A stretch of DNA of 64,000 nt from Endozoicomonas sp965198415. Its GTDB lineage: Bacteria; Pseudomonadota; Gammaproteobacteria; Pseudomonadales; Endozoicomonadaceae. The notes below the pieces were generated by a model. That model was not told the origin of the DNA. It searched no databases and worked only from the letters and a program-made list of their open reading frames with translations. Each line of letters opens with the position of its first letter. The first letter of the stretch is position 1. Positions 44,364 to 52,814 of the stretch are shown piece after piece. Location of the stretch: contig CBDAPN010000032.1 in NCBI GenBank assembly GCA_965198415.1, forward strand, positions 868,001 to 932,000, read 5' to 3'. The position numbers and the translations under genes were made by a program.

Positions 44364-45640
44364 TGTTACACCGGCCTGACGGCCCTGCCCGAGAACCTCT
44401 CCGTGAGGGGCGACCTTGATCTTGAGGGTTGCACCGGCCTGACGGCCCTGCCCGAGAACCTCTCCGTGAGGGGCGACCTTGATCTTAGGGGTTGCACCGG
44501 CCTGACGGCCCTGCCCGAGCACCTCTCCGTGACGGGCAACCTTGATCTTGAGGGTTGCACCGGCCTGACGGCCCTGCCCGAGCACCTCTCCGTGGGGCGC
44601 TACCTTGATCTTAGGGATTGCACCGGCCTGACGGCCCTGCCCGAGAACCTCTCCGTGGGGGGCTACCTTGATCTTAGGGATTGCACCGGCCTGACGGCCC
44701 TGCCCGAGCACCTCTCCGTGGGGGCTACCTTGCTTGAGGGTTGCACCTTGCCCGATCTCCGTGGGGGGCGACCTTGAGGGGTTGCACCGGCCTGACGGCC
44801 CTGCCCGAGAACCTCTCCGTGACGGGCAACCTTGATCTTGAGGGTTGCACCGGCCTGACGGCCCTGCCCGAGCACCTCTCCGTGACGGGCGACCTTGATC
44901 TTAGGGATTGCACCGGCCTGACGGCCCTGCCCGAGAACCTCTCCGTGACGGGCAACCTTGATCTTAGGGATTGCACCGGCCTGACGGCCCTGCCCGAGAA
45001 CCTCTCCGTGAGGGGCAACCTTGGTCTTAGGAATTGCACCGGCCTGACGGCCCTGCCCGAGCACCTCTCCGTGACGGGCAACCTTGAGCTTAGGGGTTGG
45101 GTTGCACCGGCCTGACGGCCCTGCCCGAGAACCTCTCCGTGAGGGGCGACCTTGATCTTGAGGGTTGCACCGGCCTGACGGCCCTGCCCGAGCACACCTT
45201 GATCTTGAGGGTTGCACCGGCCTGACGGCCCTGCCCGAGCACCTCTCCGTGGGGCGCTACCTTGATCTTAGGGTTGCACCGGCCTGACGGCCCTGCCCGA
45301 GAACCTCTCCGTGGGGGCGGCCTTCGTCTTTCGGGTTGCACCGGCCTGACGGCCCTGTCCGAGCACCTCTCCGTGGGGCGCTACCTTGATCTTGAGGGTT
45401 GCACCGGCCTGACGGCCCTGCCCGAGAACCTCTCCGTGACGGGCGGGTCTTAGGGATTGCACCGGCCTGACGGCCCTGAACCTCTCCGTGACGGGGGATC
45501 TTAGGGATTGCACCGGCCTGACGGCCCTGCCCGAGAACCTCTCCGTGAGGGGCGACCTTGATCTTAGGGGTTGCACCGGCCTTCGACCTCTCCGTGGGGG
45601 GCGACCGTGAATTGCACCGGCCTGACGGCCCTGCCCAACT
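44364..45640 (+). repeat. 63-bp LRR-coding repeat array, about 22 units
   Basis: Units begin near TGCACCGGCCTGACGGCC and are 63 bp (21 codons). Positions of successive unit starts include 44430, 44493, 44556, 44619, 44682, 44783, 44846, 44909, 44972, 45035, 45103, 45166, 45213, 45275, 45337, 45400, 45458, 45509, 45572 and 45613. Full-length units are nearly identical in DNA; aberrant units are 41, 47, 51, 58, 62 or 68 bp. The array is GC-rich while its flanks are AT-rich. Confidence 0.9.
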
Positions 45641-45876
45641 GGATTACAACGCTGGGAGAGACCACTGAAGGTAATACCCGCAACGTTTATCTTCAAAATA
45701 CCGGGCTGTCTGATACCTTGATCGACCGTCTACGAGAAGGAGAATCTCCTGGCATGCAGTTTTATTTTTCCCGAAGTGCAGGACAGCCTGAACAGCAGTT
45801 TTCAAACGTGGTAGAAGGTCTTACCTTCTGACGTCAACTGGCTTCAGCCGACTCGGAAATACCAGAACTTAGCCTT

Positions 45877-46710
45877 ATGCATGATCAGGCTACTGACCTT
45901 GTTCGTTACCTGGGGCGACTGACCAGTACTGCGGACTACCAGAATCAGGCAACCCGTCCTGTACTGGCCCAGCGGGTGATGGCAATCACGGCGTTACTGA
46001 CAGGGAGCGACAGGATCAGGGATGAAGCTATGGATCACATACATCACGCACTCACTTCCTGTGATGACCGGATAATCCTGGCACTGGATGATCTGGATAC
46101 CATGCAATTACTCGATTCGGCCGAAAGAAAGGCCTTTGCGGGTAATGCTGACGAATTAAGGGAATTAGGCTTGCAAATGATGCGTCTGGATGAGGTGAAA
46201 CGGATTGCCCGTGACCATATGAAGACCTTGAAATGGGTGGATGAAATTGAAGTAGAGCTGGCTTTTCAGATTGGTGTACGCCAGCAACTCGCCCTGCCCG
46301 GCTCAACTCAGCATATGATCTTTAGAAGGTGTGCCAACGTGTCGGATCAGGATATAGCCAACGCTGTTAATCAAGTGAACACCCATTGTTCCGACGATAA
46401 CTTGCAGGCCTACCTCGCACAGTGGGATCCCTGGCAAAAATATCTGCGCCGACAGGAAGTCCCAACTTTTGACCAACTCCCTCAAAAAACGGTAGACCGT
46501 ATCGAGGACTGTGCTATCAGTGCAGAAAAAACCCCTAAAATGGTCGCATTGGGCGATGATCATCTGGATTACGATGCTCTTGTTAGGGCTGTCGTGGAAT
46601 ACGGTAAGAATCCGTTGACTAATTCCCCTATGGACTGGTCAAACGTTTTCCGACTCACAGAAGAGGATTCCCCCTCTTCCTTAAAACGGATAAAACTAAA
46701 CGATCCATGA
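45877..46710 (+). CDS. NEL-domain (novel E3 ligase) C-terminal fragment
   Basis: This 277-codon open frame is in phase with the segment ending at the TGA 45829-45831 and covers most of the NEL domain. The catalytic CDD (Cys of TSCDDRI) and the conserved helices DEVKRIARDHMKTLKWVDEIEVELAFQ and QAYLAQWDPWQKYL match SspH2/IpaH ligases. No ribosome site precedes the ATG, so it probably is not translated independently unless by readthrough. If expressed alone it would lack LRRs, which in this family restrain and direct the ligase. Confidence 0.7.
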   Translation: MHDQATDLVRYLGRLTSTADYQNQATRPVLAQRVMAITALLTGSDRIRDEAMDHIHHALTSCDDRIILALDDLDTMQLLDSAERKAFAGNADELRELGLQMMRLDEVKRIARDHMKTLKWVDEIEVELAFQIGVRQQLALPGSTQHMIFRRCANVSDQDIANAVNQVNTHCSDDNLQAYLAQWDPWQKYLRRQEVPTFDQLPQKTVDRIEDCAISAEKTPKMVALGDDHLDYDALVRAVVEYGKNPLTNSPMDWSNVFRLTEEDSPSSLKRIKLNDP

Positions 46711-46809
46711 TCATATGATGCGATGACCTGCCACAGCAGCCCTGTTCTGTAGCAGGTCAGTTAATAAAGACTTGTTTGAGATCGTCAGGTCTCGGGTCAT
46801 GTTCGTCCA

Positions 46810-47070
46810 TTAGTGGGTACACTCCCTGGCAATGTCGTTGTACAGATCAGGCATGAGCCGGATGATTTTCTCAAAGTGGATTTCGATGTTTCGGATGCGG
46901 TTCCGATTGTCCTTATCGTCGATCCACTGCCTGCGGGCGTTGATTTCTTCTTTAAGCTTGATGATCTCGGCTCGTGCGACGATTTCCTTGACCGGCGGTG
47001 AACTGATTGCTCGGTAGTTGACGAGGCCGTGTTGGTTTTTGGGCACCTGTGACCAGTTGAGTTGAGTCAT
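46810..47070 (-). CDS. hypothetical 86-aa charged helical protein
   Basis: This small soluble protein has a central Lys/Glu/Arg-rich helix (IIKLKEEINARRQWIDDKDNRNRI) likely to form a coiled coil. AGGAAG precedes the ATG at a good distance. It starts 18 bp after the stop of a 52-codon ORF, so the two make a small operon within the composite transposon. No family is recognised; a toxin-antitoxin or element-maintenance pair is possible but unsupported. Confidence 0.5.
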   Translation of the reverse strand: MTQLNWSQVPKNQHGLVNYRAISSPPVKEIVARAEIIKLKEEINARRQWIDDKDNRNRIRNIEIHFEKIIRLMPDLYNDIARECTH

Positions 47071-47088
47071 ACGTCTACTTCCTGTTAC

Positions 47089-47247
47089 TTATTCCTGTGC
47101 CTGAAGAATGCGGTCGAGGTCATCGAGGGTGTAGTGAGTGGCGTTGATGACGTTGTACTGTTTGATGATTCTTTTCCAGCCGAGAATCTCTTCGCGATCG
47201 TCGGGAACACTGAGAAAAGATAAAACAACACCTCTGAAATCTTCCAT
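47089..47247 (-). CDS. hypothetical 52-aa protein, first gene of a two-gene unit
   Basis: The ORF has 52 codons with GAGG about 10 bases before the ATG. The product is acidic and helical (SFLSVPDDREEILGWKRIIKQY, THYTLDDLDRIL). It lies 18 bp upstream of the 86-aa gene on the same strand. Unknown family. Confidence 0.45.
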   Translation of the reverse strand: MEDFRGVVLSFLSVPDDREEILGWKRIIKQYNVINATHYTLDDLDRILQAQE

Positions 47248-47354
47248 GATTATCTACCTCTATTAAGAGGGCGAGCAATACAACGACGACTTTTAGAGCG
47301 CACCTTGTTTTGTTATTGGAAGTATCACTTGTACTGTTATTTTATACAGGCGTC

Positions 47355-48525
47355 CTCTGTACACGACATTTTTCATGAAGCCCTACACCACCGGGACTCG
47401 AAGAAGAGTGATAGCATCTTAATGAATTCATCAAGCCATGTTTCAATATGATCGAAAATTCGCTGGAGGTGATCCAAGCCTGCCCGGAAAAGGCTTTGTG
47501 CTTTTCTACCGTGGGTTTTGATCGTGATGGGATGCTCTTCGTTGACATATTCACCAGTCTTGTAGCTCCAGCAAAAAGCCAAAGCCAATACAGCCAGTAG
47601 CTTCGACAGTTTATCCCGGTCTTTCAGGTGTGTTTCCTCCATGTTGAAGCCGCGTCCTTTCAGAGCCTGAAACATGGTTTCGATCTGCCATCTTTGCAAA
47701 TAATCAGCAATAGCTGCTGAAGGGTTTGCATCGCAGATCACAACCATCAACTCTTTCCCCTTTCTAGATGCTGCAAGGTAAACTATCTGCCCCCAAACTT
47801 TCCGGGGCTTTTTCATCGCCATGGTTTCACCAATACCTAACGAAAAGAGTCTTCGAACGGGAAGTTCTCTGTTTTGGTGCTTGTTGGGGACCAATGTGTT
47901 CACCGGAATGCGGATACAGAAAGGCCAATGATGCGAGCGCAGGTACTTTAACCATCGTATCCCCCTGAACTCTCTATCCGCCAACAGCCTCCGCACAGGC
48001 TGCTCCGGAAAGATTTTTTGAAAGCGCTCCAACAGATCGATTCTCTCCTGAGTGTTTGAGCACCCTTTTTTGGGCAGTAGCGTCCAGAGTATAGGGATAG
48101 CCATGCCTTTGTAATTGATGGCAAGGTATAGGATGTTGATTTTGAACTTGCCAAACATCCAGTTGGTACGATCCATGCTAAGCATCCAGGCCCCTTCCGG
48201 GGCAAACAAATGAGCGATGAGTTGAGCGATGGTTTCTTCTTCAAATGCCACATCCTTGAAAAAGCGCTGGATTCTGCGATAGCAGGAAGGGGTGGCGGCC
48301 ACGCCGGGAAACGTAGTGGCCAGCTCTGCCCAGTTAACAGTGCGTCGTTTGATGATGGCCACTATGAGAATAGACAGTACATCCAGATGTGACTTGTGCC
48401 AGTGGAGATAGGGCTTAAACTGTTTGGTGAGTGAGTTGATGGGGTTCATAGCTGTTTGAAACCTTGGCTTTGACACTAAGTTTCATAGCAGGAATCCTGT
48501 CAGCTCACTTTTGTCGTGTACAGAG
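47355..48525 (-). mobile_element. IS4-family insertion sequence, right copy
   Basis: 1,171 bp with the same terminal repeats (CTCTGTACACGACA at 47355 and its complement ending at 48525) and the same orientation as the left copy. The right flank GCCCTTTGG is the outer target repeat; the left flank is cargo. Confidence 0.9.
47373..48449 (-). CDS. IS4-family transposase, right copy
   Basis: It is the same 358-aa DDE transposase as at 41313-42389, differing by very few residues (for example Pro for His in KPYLHW and Thr for Ile in ILWTLLPKK). The frame is intact with all catalytic residues. Near identity of the two copies implies recent transposition or gene conversion. Confidence 0.9.
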   Translation of the reverse strand: MNPINSLTKQFKPYLHWHKSHLDVLSILIVAIIKRRTVNWAELATTFPGVAATPSCYRRIQRFFKDVAFEEETIAQLIAHLFAPEGAWMLSMDRTNWMFGKFKINILYLAINYKGMAIPILWTLLPKKGCSNTQERIDLLERFQKIFPEQPVRRLLADREFRGIRWLKYLRSHHWPFCIRIPVNTLVPNKHQNRELPVRRLFSLGIGETMAMKKPRKVWGQIVYLAASRKGKELMVVICDANPSAAIADYLQRWQIETMFQALKGRGFNMEETHLKDRDKLSKLLAVLALAFCWSYKTGEYVNEEHPITIKTHGRKAQSLFRAGLDHLQRIFDHIETWLDEFIKMLSLFFESRWCRAS

Positions 48526-48577
48526 GCCCTTTGGGTGCGATAGGGCTGGGAGTGTCAGTTTATTCGCAAACAGCCTC

Positions 48578-50662
48578 TTAACCGTCGGCTCCAAAGTCGA
48601 AGTTCATCACAGCCGATGGCGGCTGCATGTAGCTACCCTGAATAAAATCGGCGCCAAATTGCCAGACCGGTGTCATCTCTTCGGCAGACTGAATACCGGG
48701 CACAATTACTTTTTTACCTGCATCGCAAAGCGACTGAATCAACTCCTGAAGCTCTCTGGCGTTGTCCTGTTCGTGCAACCTTTGCGTGAAAGAGTTGTCA
48801 ATTTTTACAAAGTCCACATTCAGGTGCTTAATGGCCTCCAATGGTTTGAGGCTGCAGCCGAACTCACTGACTACCGTCTGACACCCCATCTCTTTCAGGG
48901 AGCGGAAAAAGCCGGGAATCACCTTGTTATATCGGGCAAGGTTTTGCTCGCTTAACTCAATGGCTACTGCAGCAGGAGGAATGCCCGCCGCTTTGAGTGC
49001 CACTTTCATCCACGGTAAAAACGACTCATCGGTGGCAGAAAATCCGCCAATATGCATCAATAGCCGTGTATCGCGCCCATCTTTTCGCTTTTCCATTAGC
49101 GCCTTACTGGCTTCAATAAGTTGCCAGCGATCCACTTTGTTCCATAAATCAACTTTTTCCAGCTTCGGCCGAAACGTTGCGGCATCATGTTCCTCACCTT
49201 CATCATCGGTCATACTAAAAGACACTTCGTAGTACTCGGCAGCCGAGCCTGCCAGAGCAACAACGGGCTGAAAATTTAAGGAGAACTGCTTTTTTTGCAG
49301 CGCTTCGCTGACCATGCCCGCCAGCTTATTTTCCACCGAGCTGACAACTTTCACCTTGCGCTTTTGGTAGAACCTGAGTTTGAGCCCCTCTTTTTGTCCG
49401 ATAAGCGCCGCCTGACGGCATTGCACCAAAAGGCTTTTGGCGTCACTGGCCGTCTCGCTGAGAATCACGGCACCAAAAGATATTTCTACCGGCAGGGAGT
49501 GTTGGTCGATGATGATGTTTTCTGCACTGGTTAGTTTTATCAATCCGTCGGTTATTTGTTGAACCTGTTGCTCATCACCCTCCCGCAGCAAAACACCAAA
49601 GTTACCACCTCCAATACTGGCAACCGATTGCCCACCGCCAAGGTGAGTTGTTATTGTGGCTGCCAGAGTTTTAAGCAGTTTTTGGCTGACCTCTTTACCG
49701 TGCTGTTGGTGAATGGCTTTGAGTGTTTCAACTTGCAGGCAACACAAGGTGGATTTTCTTTTACCGGAAACCGCTTTTTGAATCGCTACCCCCAAAGCCC
49801 GCTCAAATTGCTGGCGATTTAACAGGCCGGTCTCTCTGTCTGGAGCATTTTTTTCAATGGTTTTTTTGACGCTGCTCTGTGCTTCCGGCTCATTGAGCTT
49901 AATTTGCAGGCTGAGGGTGAACTCGCCGTTATATGATGTGGGGGAGATCACCGCGCGGGTGGGAATTTCTGTACCATCTTTCCCCACCAGTGGGCATTGA
50001 ATCACCGCCAACGCTTGGCCGCTCTCTTCAATACCGGTTAAAAATTCTTCAACATCCTGCTGATCTTTGGAGTTGATCAGCTCTTTGAACCGCATTCCAT
50101 CAAGCGCATCAGTATCAAAACCACCGAGCAGCTTGGAAAAAGCACAGTTAGCGTACTGAATGCGACCGTTGTTTATATAAACGACAGCGTCAGATTGATC
50201 GTCCAGTAATAAGCGGCGCTGATTTTCTGACTCATTAAGGGCAATACTCATACGGCGGTGGTGGCGCCTTATTTTCAGATCATCCAACTCGCGCAGAGCC
50301 GTAGTGAGTAGGTAGTCCTCGTTTTCAAGCGGGATGACTGCCCGGGCACCCATTTTGATCAAGCCAAGGGCGTCCGTCTCTGCCATTGAAGAAGCAAGGA
50401 CGATAGCGGGTAGGTCCACATCTTTTTGACTAATGCAGTCAAATATTTCTGGCACCGTTAATGGCTGCTGAGGTTCTGTAATCAACAGCAAATCCCATTG
50501 CTGCCGCTTTGAAAAAGCCTCGTTCAGCTCATCAAGAGAGTTAACCAAGTTGGCCCGTGTTGCATAGCCTGATTCACGAAATACATTCAAAAAAGCTTCG
50601 GCTTCACCCAAAGATGAATCAATGATTAAAAAACGAATTGTATCTTTACCACCCAAAGACAT
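48578..50662 (-). CDS. fimX: FimX-like c-di-GMP effector of type IV pili (REC-PAS-GGDEF-EAL, degenerate)
   Basis: The 694-aa protein has the FimX layout and length (P. aeruginosa FimX 691 aa): a receiver-like domain (about 8-130) lacking a clear acceptor site, PAS (about 150-260), GGDEF degenerated to IGGGNFGV, and EAL degenerated to YYEVSF. Such proteins bind c-di-GMP with the EAL-like domain and promote pilus assembly at the pole. The ATG has AGGAGAG seven bases upstream. It is divergent from the minor pilin operon, which fits the role, and begins 52 bp right of the composite transposon on the other side. Confidence 0.88.
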   Translation of the reverse strand: MSLGGKDTIRFLIIDSSLGEAEAFLNVFRESGYATRANLVNSLDELNEAFSKRQQWDLLLITEPQQPLTVPEIFDCISQKDVDLPAIVLASSMAETDALGLIKMGARAVIPLENEDYLLTTALRELDDLKIRRHHRRMSIALNESENQRRLLLDDQSDAVVYINNGRIQYANCAFSKLLGGFDTDALDGMRFKELINSKDQQDVEEFLTGIEESGQALAVIQCPLVGKDGTEIPTRAVISPTSYNGEFTLSLQIKLNEPEAQSSVKKTIEKNAPDRETGLLNRQQFERALGVAIQKAVSGKRKSTLCCLQVETLKAIHQQHGKEVSQKLLKTLAATITTHLGGGQSVASIGGGNFGVLLREGDEQQVQQITDGLIKLTSAENIIIDQHSLPVEISFGAVILSETASDAKSLLVQCRQAALIGQKEGLKLRFYQKRKVKVVSSVENKLAGMVSEALQKKQFSLNFQPVVALAGSAAEYYEVSFSMTDDEGEEHDAATFRPKLEKVDLWNKVDRWQLIEASKALMEKRKDGRDTRLLMHIGGFSATDESFLPWMKVALKAAGIPPAAVAIELSEQNLARYNKVIPGFFRSLKEMGCQTVVSEFGCSLKPLEAIKHLNVDFVKIDNSFTQRLHEQDNARELQELIQSLCDAGKKVIVPGIQSAEEMTPVWQFGADFIQGSYMQPPSAVMNFDFGADG

Positions 50663-50940
50663 GAGCCGACTCTCCTATGACATAGATCGGTTATCGACCA
50701 TATTTTTCAGAAATAGAATAAGTTTCAATGGATGTGTCAAGATCAATACTGCTGGCAAAACAATCGTTTTTTTAAAATAACTTGCTAACACAGGCAGCTT
50801 GAAAATCAGTCAAAGTGGCCGAAAAGTATTGTTTAATGGTCAGGGATTTTTATTTGGCTTTGCAGTCGGTTCTCACAATAAGAACAGACACTTTAATTAA
50901 TAATTTAACCCCCGAAGAATGACCGCAGAGGCAGGCAGGT

Positions 50941-51510
50941 ATGCAGCAATCAAGGCATAAAATCTCTTTCGGCAAGCCTTTACAATCTCTTAAAGCTAAC
51001 CAGGCTCTCAACACCTTGAAAGCATTTAATCAACAAGGCATAGGCCTTATTGAAGTGATGATTGCCGTTTTTATTTTTATTGGCAGTGTGATGGCGGTCA
51101 ATGGTATGCAAACGCAGGCATTGCGTGTGACCCACGACAGTCTGCAACGATCACACGCCACTTGGGTTGCCAATGCAGCGGTTGAATTAATGCGACTTAA
51201 CCCCGACGGACTAAACAGCTCCATTTATCAAACCGAAGCACATACAGCCAGCACGGTTACTCCCTATTGCAGCATACCGCCAAAGAACTGTATTGGTGCA
51301 ACGTGCTCGTCCAGTGAGATGGCTCAATTTGATATTTTTGACTTGATGTGTAATGGCGCAGCAAACTTAATTAACCCAAACATCAGCATTAATTGTGCAG
51401 CCTCTTGCACCCAAGGAGATCTGGTAACCTTTACCATCAACTGGGACTCCAGAGGTGCCGCCTTGGGGGCGGCGCAACAGGAGTTAACCCTTTCGTATCT
51501 GCGGAATTAA
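50941..51510 (+). CDS. pilV: type IV pilus minor pilin PilV
   Basis: The prepilin cleavage site QQG/IGLIEVMIA is at about residue 32, after an unusually long leader, and is followed by the hydrophobic alpha-helix (FIFIGSVMAVNGMQ). The C-terminal domain has several Cys that can form disulfides. PilV is part of the minor pilin complex that primes pilus assembly with PilW, PilX and PilY1. It opens the operon; a fimU/fimT gene, common upstream of pilV, is not present in the window. Confidence 0.85.
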   Translation: MQQSRHKISFGKPLQSLKANQALNTLKAFNQQGIGLIEVMIAVFIFIGSVMAVNGMQTQALRVTHDSLQRSHATWVANAAVELMRLNPDGLNSSIYQTEAHTASTVTPYCSIPPKNCIGATCSSSEMAQFDIFDLMCNGAANLINPNISINCAASCTQGDLVTFTINWDSRGAALGAAQQELTLSYLRN

Positions 51511-51513
51511 TTC

Positions 51514-52293
51514 ATGGGCTGCTCAATCGTTAATAAACAACAGGGCTTTAACTTAATTGAAATAATGCTGTCCCTGACTCTTGGCATTATTCTTACCGGC
51601 AGCGTACTCAAATTAATGCTAGACAACCGCGAGGCCAGCAATGTCAGCGAGTATATTGCCATGGCGCAGCAAAATGGCCGTTTTGCACTTTATCTTCTGA
51701 GTAAGGGGCTTCGCAAAGCGGGGTATCGTAACTCCATAACAGCACCGGTTGCCGACCGCTTCTATCTTGGAAATTGTGAAGGTACTGCGGTATGCACCAT
51801 CGATGGGACCGGCACCAACAGTGACCGGATTGCCATTGTATATACCCCTCCTGCATCCGATAGCGTTGATTGTACACGCACTGCAGTCCCCACTAACCAA
51901 CTAACAGCTGACGTTTACTATATTGACGCTGACCCCACCAACAATAATGTCCTAACCCTATTCTGCACGGGGTATGACCCTATAACACAGACAAAACGAA
52001 GCAACTCGACCCCGATAATAGCCGGCATTGAACAACTGCAAGTGGTTTATGGCGTTATGGGCGCAGGGGGAAGTGTTGACCAATACGTTACTGCTAACAA
52101 TGTCACTGACTGGATGCAGGTTCATAGTGTTCGGATTGGCCTGTTAGTCAGTGGCGGCTTTGCCACGAATGCTTTTGACTTGAGAACACGTACTTACCAG
52201 GTTTTGCACAACGGTGTGAGCTCTTTTACTGACCGAATACCAAGGTATGTCTACAGCACGGCCATCAAATTAAACAATACAGGCTTGCCATAA
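51514..52293 (+). CDS. pilW: type IV pilus minor pilin PilW
   Basis: This 259-aa prepilin has the site KQQG/FNLIEIMLSLTLG at residue 11 and a long C-terminal domain, with GRFALYLLSKGLRKAGYRN typical of PilW. It starts 3 bp after pilV. Processing by PilD (29083-29961) is expected. It acts with PilV, PilX and PilE at the pilus tip. Confidence 0.88.
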   Translation: MGCSIVNKQQGFNLIEIMLSLTLGIILTGSVLKLMLDNREASNVSEYIAMAQQNGRFALYLLSKGLRKAGYRNSITAPVADRFYLGNCEGTAVCTIDGTGTNSDRIAIVYTPPASDSVDCTRTAVPTNQLTADVYYIDADPTNNNVLTLFCTGYDPITQTKRSNSTPIIAGIEQLQVVYGVMGAGGSVDQYVTANNVTDWMQVHSVRIGLLVSGGFATNAFDLRTRTYQVLHNGVSSFTDRIPRYVYSTAIKLNNTGLP

Positions 52294-52751
52294 TGATTAA
52301 CTCTCAAAATCAATCGGGCGCTTTTCTGCTGATGACGGTTATTGTAGTAATGATCACTGCGCTTATGGGAATTTATGTCATGGAAAATTCCATGCTTGAC
52401 GTAAAAAGCACCGCTAATGAGCAACACTCAATTCAGGTATTTCTAGCGGCCAATAGTCAGCTTGATGCTCAAATGGCATTTTTAGAAACTAACGCCACTA
52501 TTTTGAACAATGCCAGAACAGCGAATCAATCGTTAGCGATTATTGGTAATCCAACCAATTGCGGCACTAACCCAGGCGACCTTTGTCAGACGGTAACACT
52601 GCGTTATATCAACGAAACCCCAGCACCAGCCGGTTATGACCCCTCAATGGCAAGCTATAATTATGAGCTCGATAGTTTAGCAGTCCTCTCAGGGAGTCGA
52701 TCCAGCCAGACCGTTGGGTTTATTTTTGTGGCTCCAAAAGCTTCAAAATGA
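52293..52751 (+). CDS. pilX: type IV pilus assembly protein PilX
   Basis: This 152-aa minor pilin has the pseudo-cleavage region QSGAFLLMTVIVVMITALMGIYVMENSML; the Glu at position 5 after the cleavage Gly is not evident, which is common for PilX (GspK-like). It overlaps the pilW stop by 1 bp (TAATG). Function in the tip complex is inferred from position and general features. Confidence 0.8.
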   Translation: MINSQNQSGAFLLMTVIVVMITALMGIYVMENSMLDVKSTANEQHSIQVFLAANSQLDAQMAFLETNATILNNARTANQSLAIIGNPTNCGTNPGDLCQTVTLRYINETPAPAGYDPSMASYNYELDSLAVLSGSRSSQTVGFIFVAPKASK

Positions 52752-52814
52752 GTTGTGCCTCGGATGGGTTAAAACAATAAAATCGTAAACAGAAAAAATA
52801 AGGTTTAAAAGATC

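Larger units (their letters stand above)
44100..46710 (+). pseudogene. LRR-NEL effector gene (IpaH/SspH-type E3 ubiquitin ligase), frameshifted
   Basis: The reconstructed product is about 860 aa: an AT-rich Ser/Asn-rich N-terminus of about 85 aa, about 22 LRR units of 21 aa (CTGLTALPENLSVxGDLDL type), LPNWITTLGE capping, then a C-terminal NEL domain. NEL landmarks are ALTSCDDRI (catalytic Cys with the CxD Asp), FRLE-like MMRLDEVKRIARD, WVDEIEVELAFQ and LAQWDPWQKYLRR. The frame starts at 44100 and is open only to 44777; shifts then occur near 44.74, 45.10, 45.19, 45.26, 45.32, 45.44 and 45.59 kb, and an in-frame TGA stands at 45829-45831. Such proteins ubiquitinate host proteins after type III delivery. 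As it stands the gene cannot give a full-length product without recoding. Confidence 0.8.
41295..48525. mobile_element. composite transposon bounded by two IS4-family copies
   Basis: Two 1,171-bp IS copies in the same orientation flank 4.9 kb of cargo. The outer flanks are GCCCTTTGG at 41286-41294 and GCCCTTTGG at 48526-48534, a 9-bp direct repeat as expected for one insertion of the whole 7,231-bp unit. The inner flanks do not match each other, so neither IS shows its own target duplication. Cargo: truncated HTH gene, tyrosine recombinase, LRR-NEL effector gene, two small ORFs. All of this is read directly; movement as a unit is inference. Confidence 0.75.

Noticed and set aside
44364..45640. 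CRISPR-like or satellite array
   Set aside because: The 63-bp units are directly joined without unique spacers and code for LRRs, so this is a protein repeat.
44304..45696. Long minus-strand open frames across the LRR array
   Set aside because: They arise because a GC-rich 63-bp repeat (a multiple of three) keeps any stop-free frame open; the plus strand gives true LRR motifs and links to the NEL domain.
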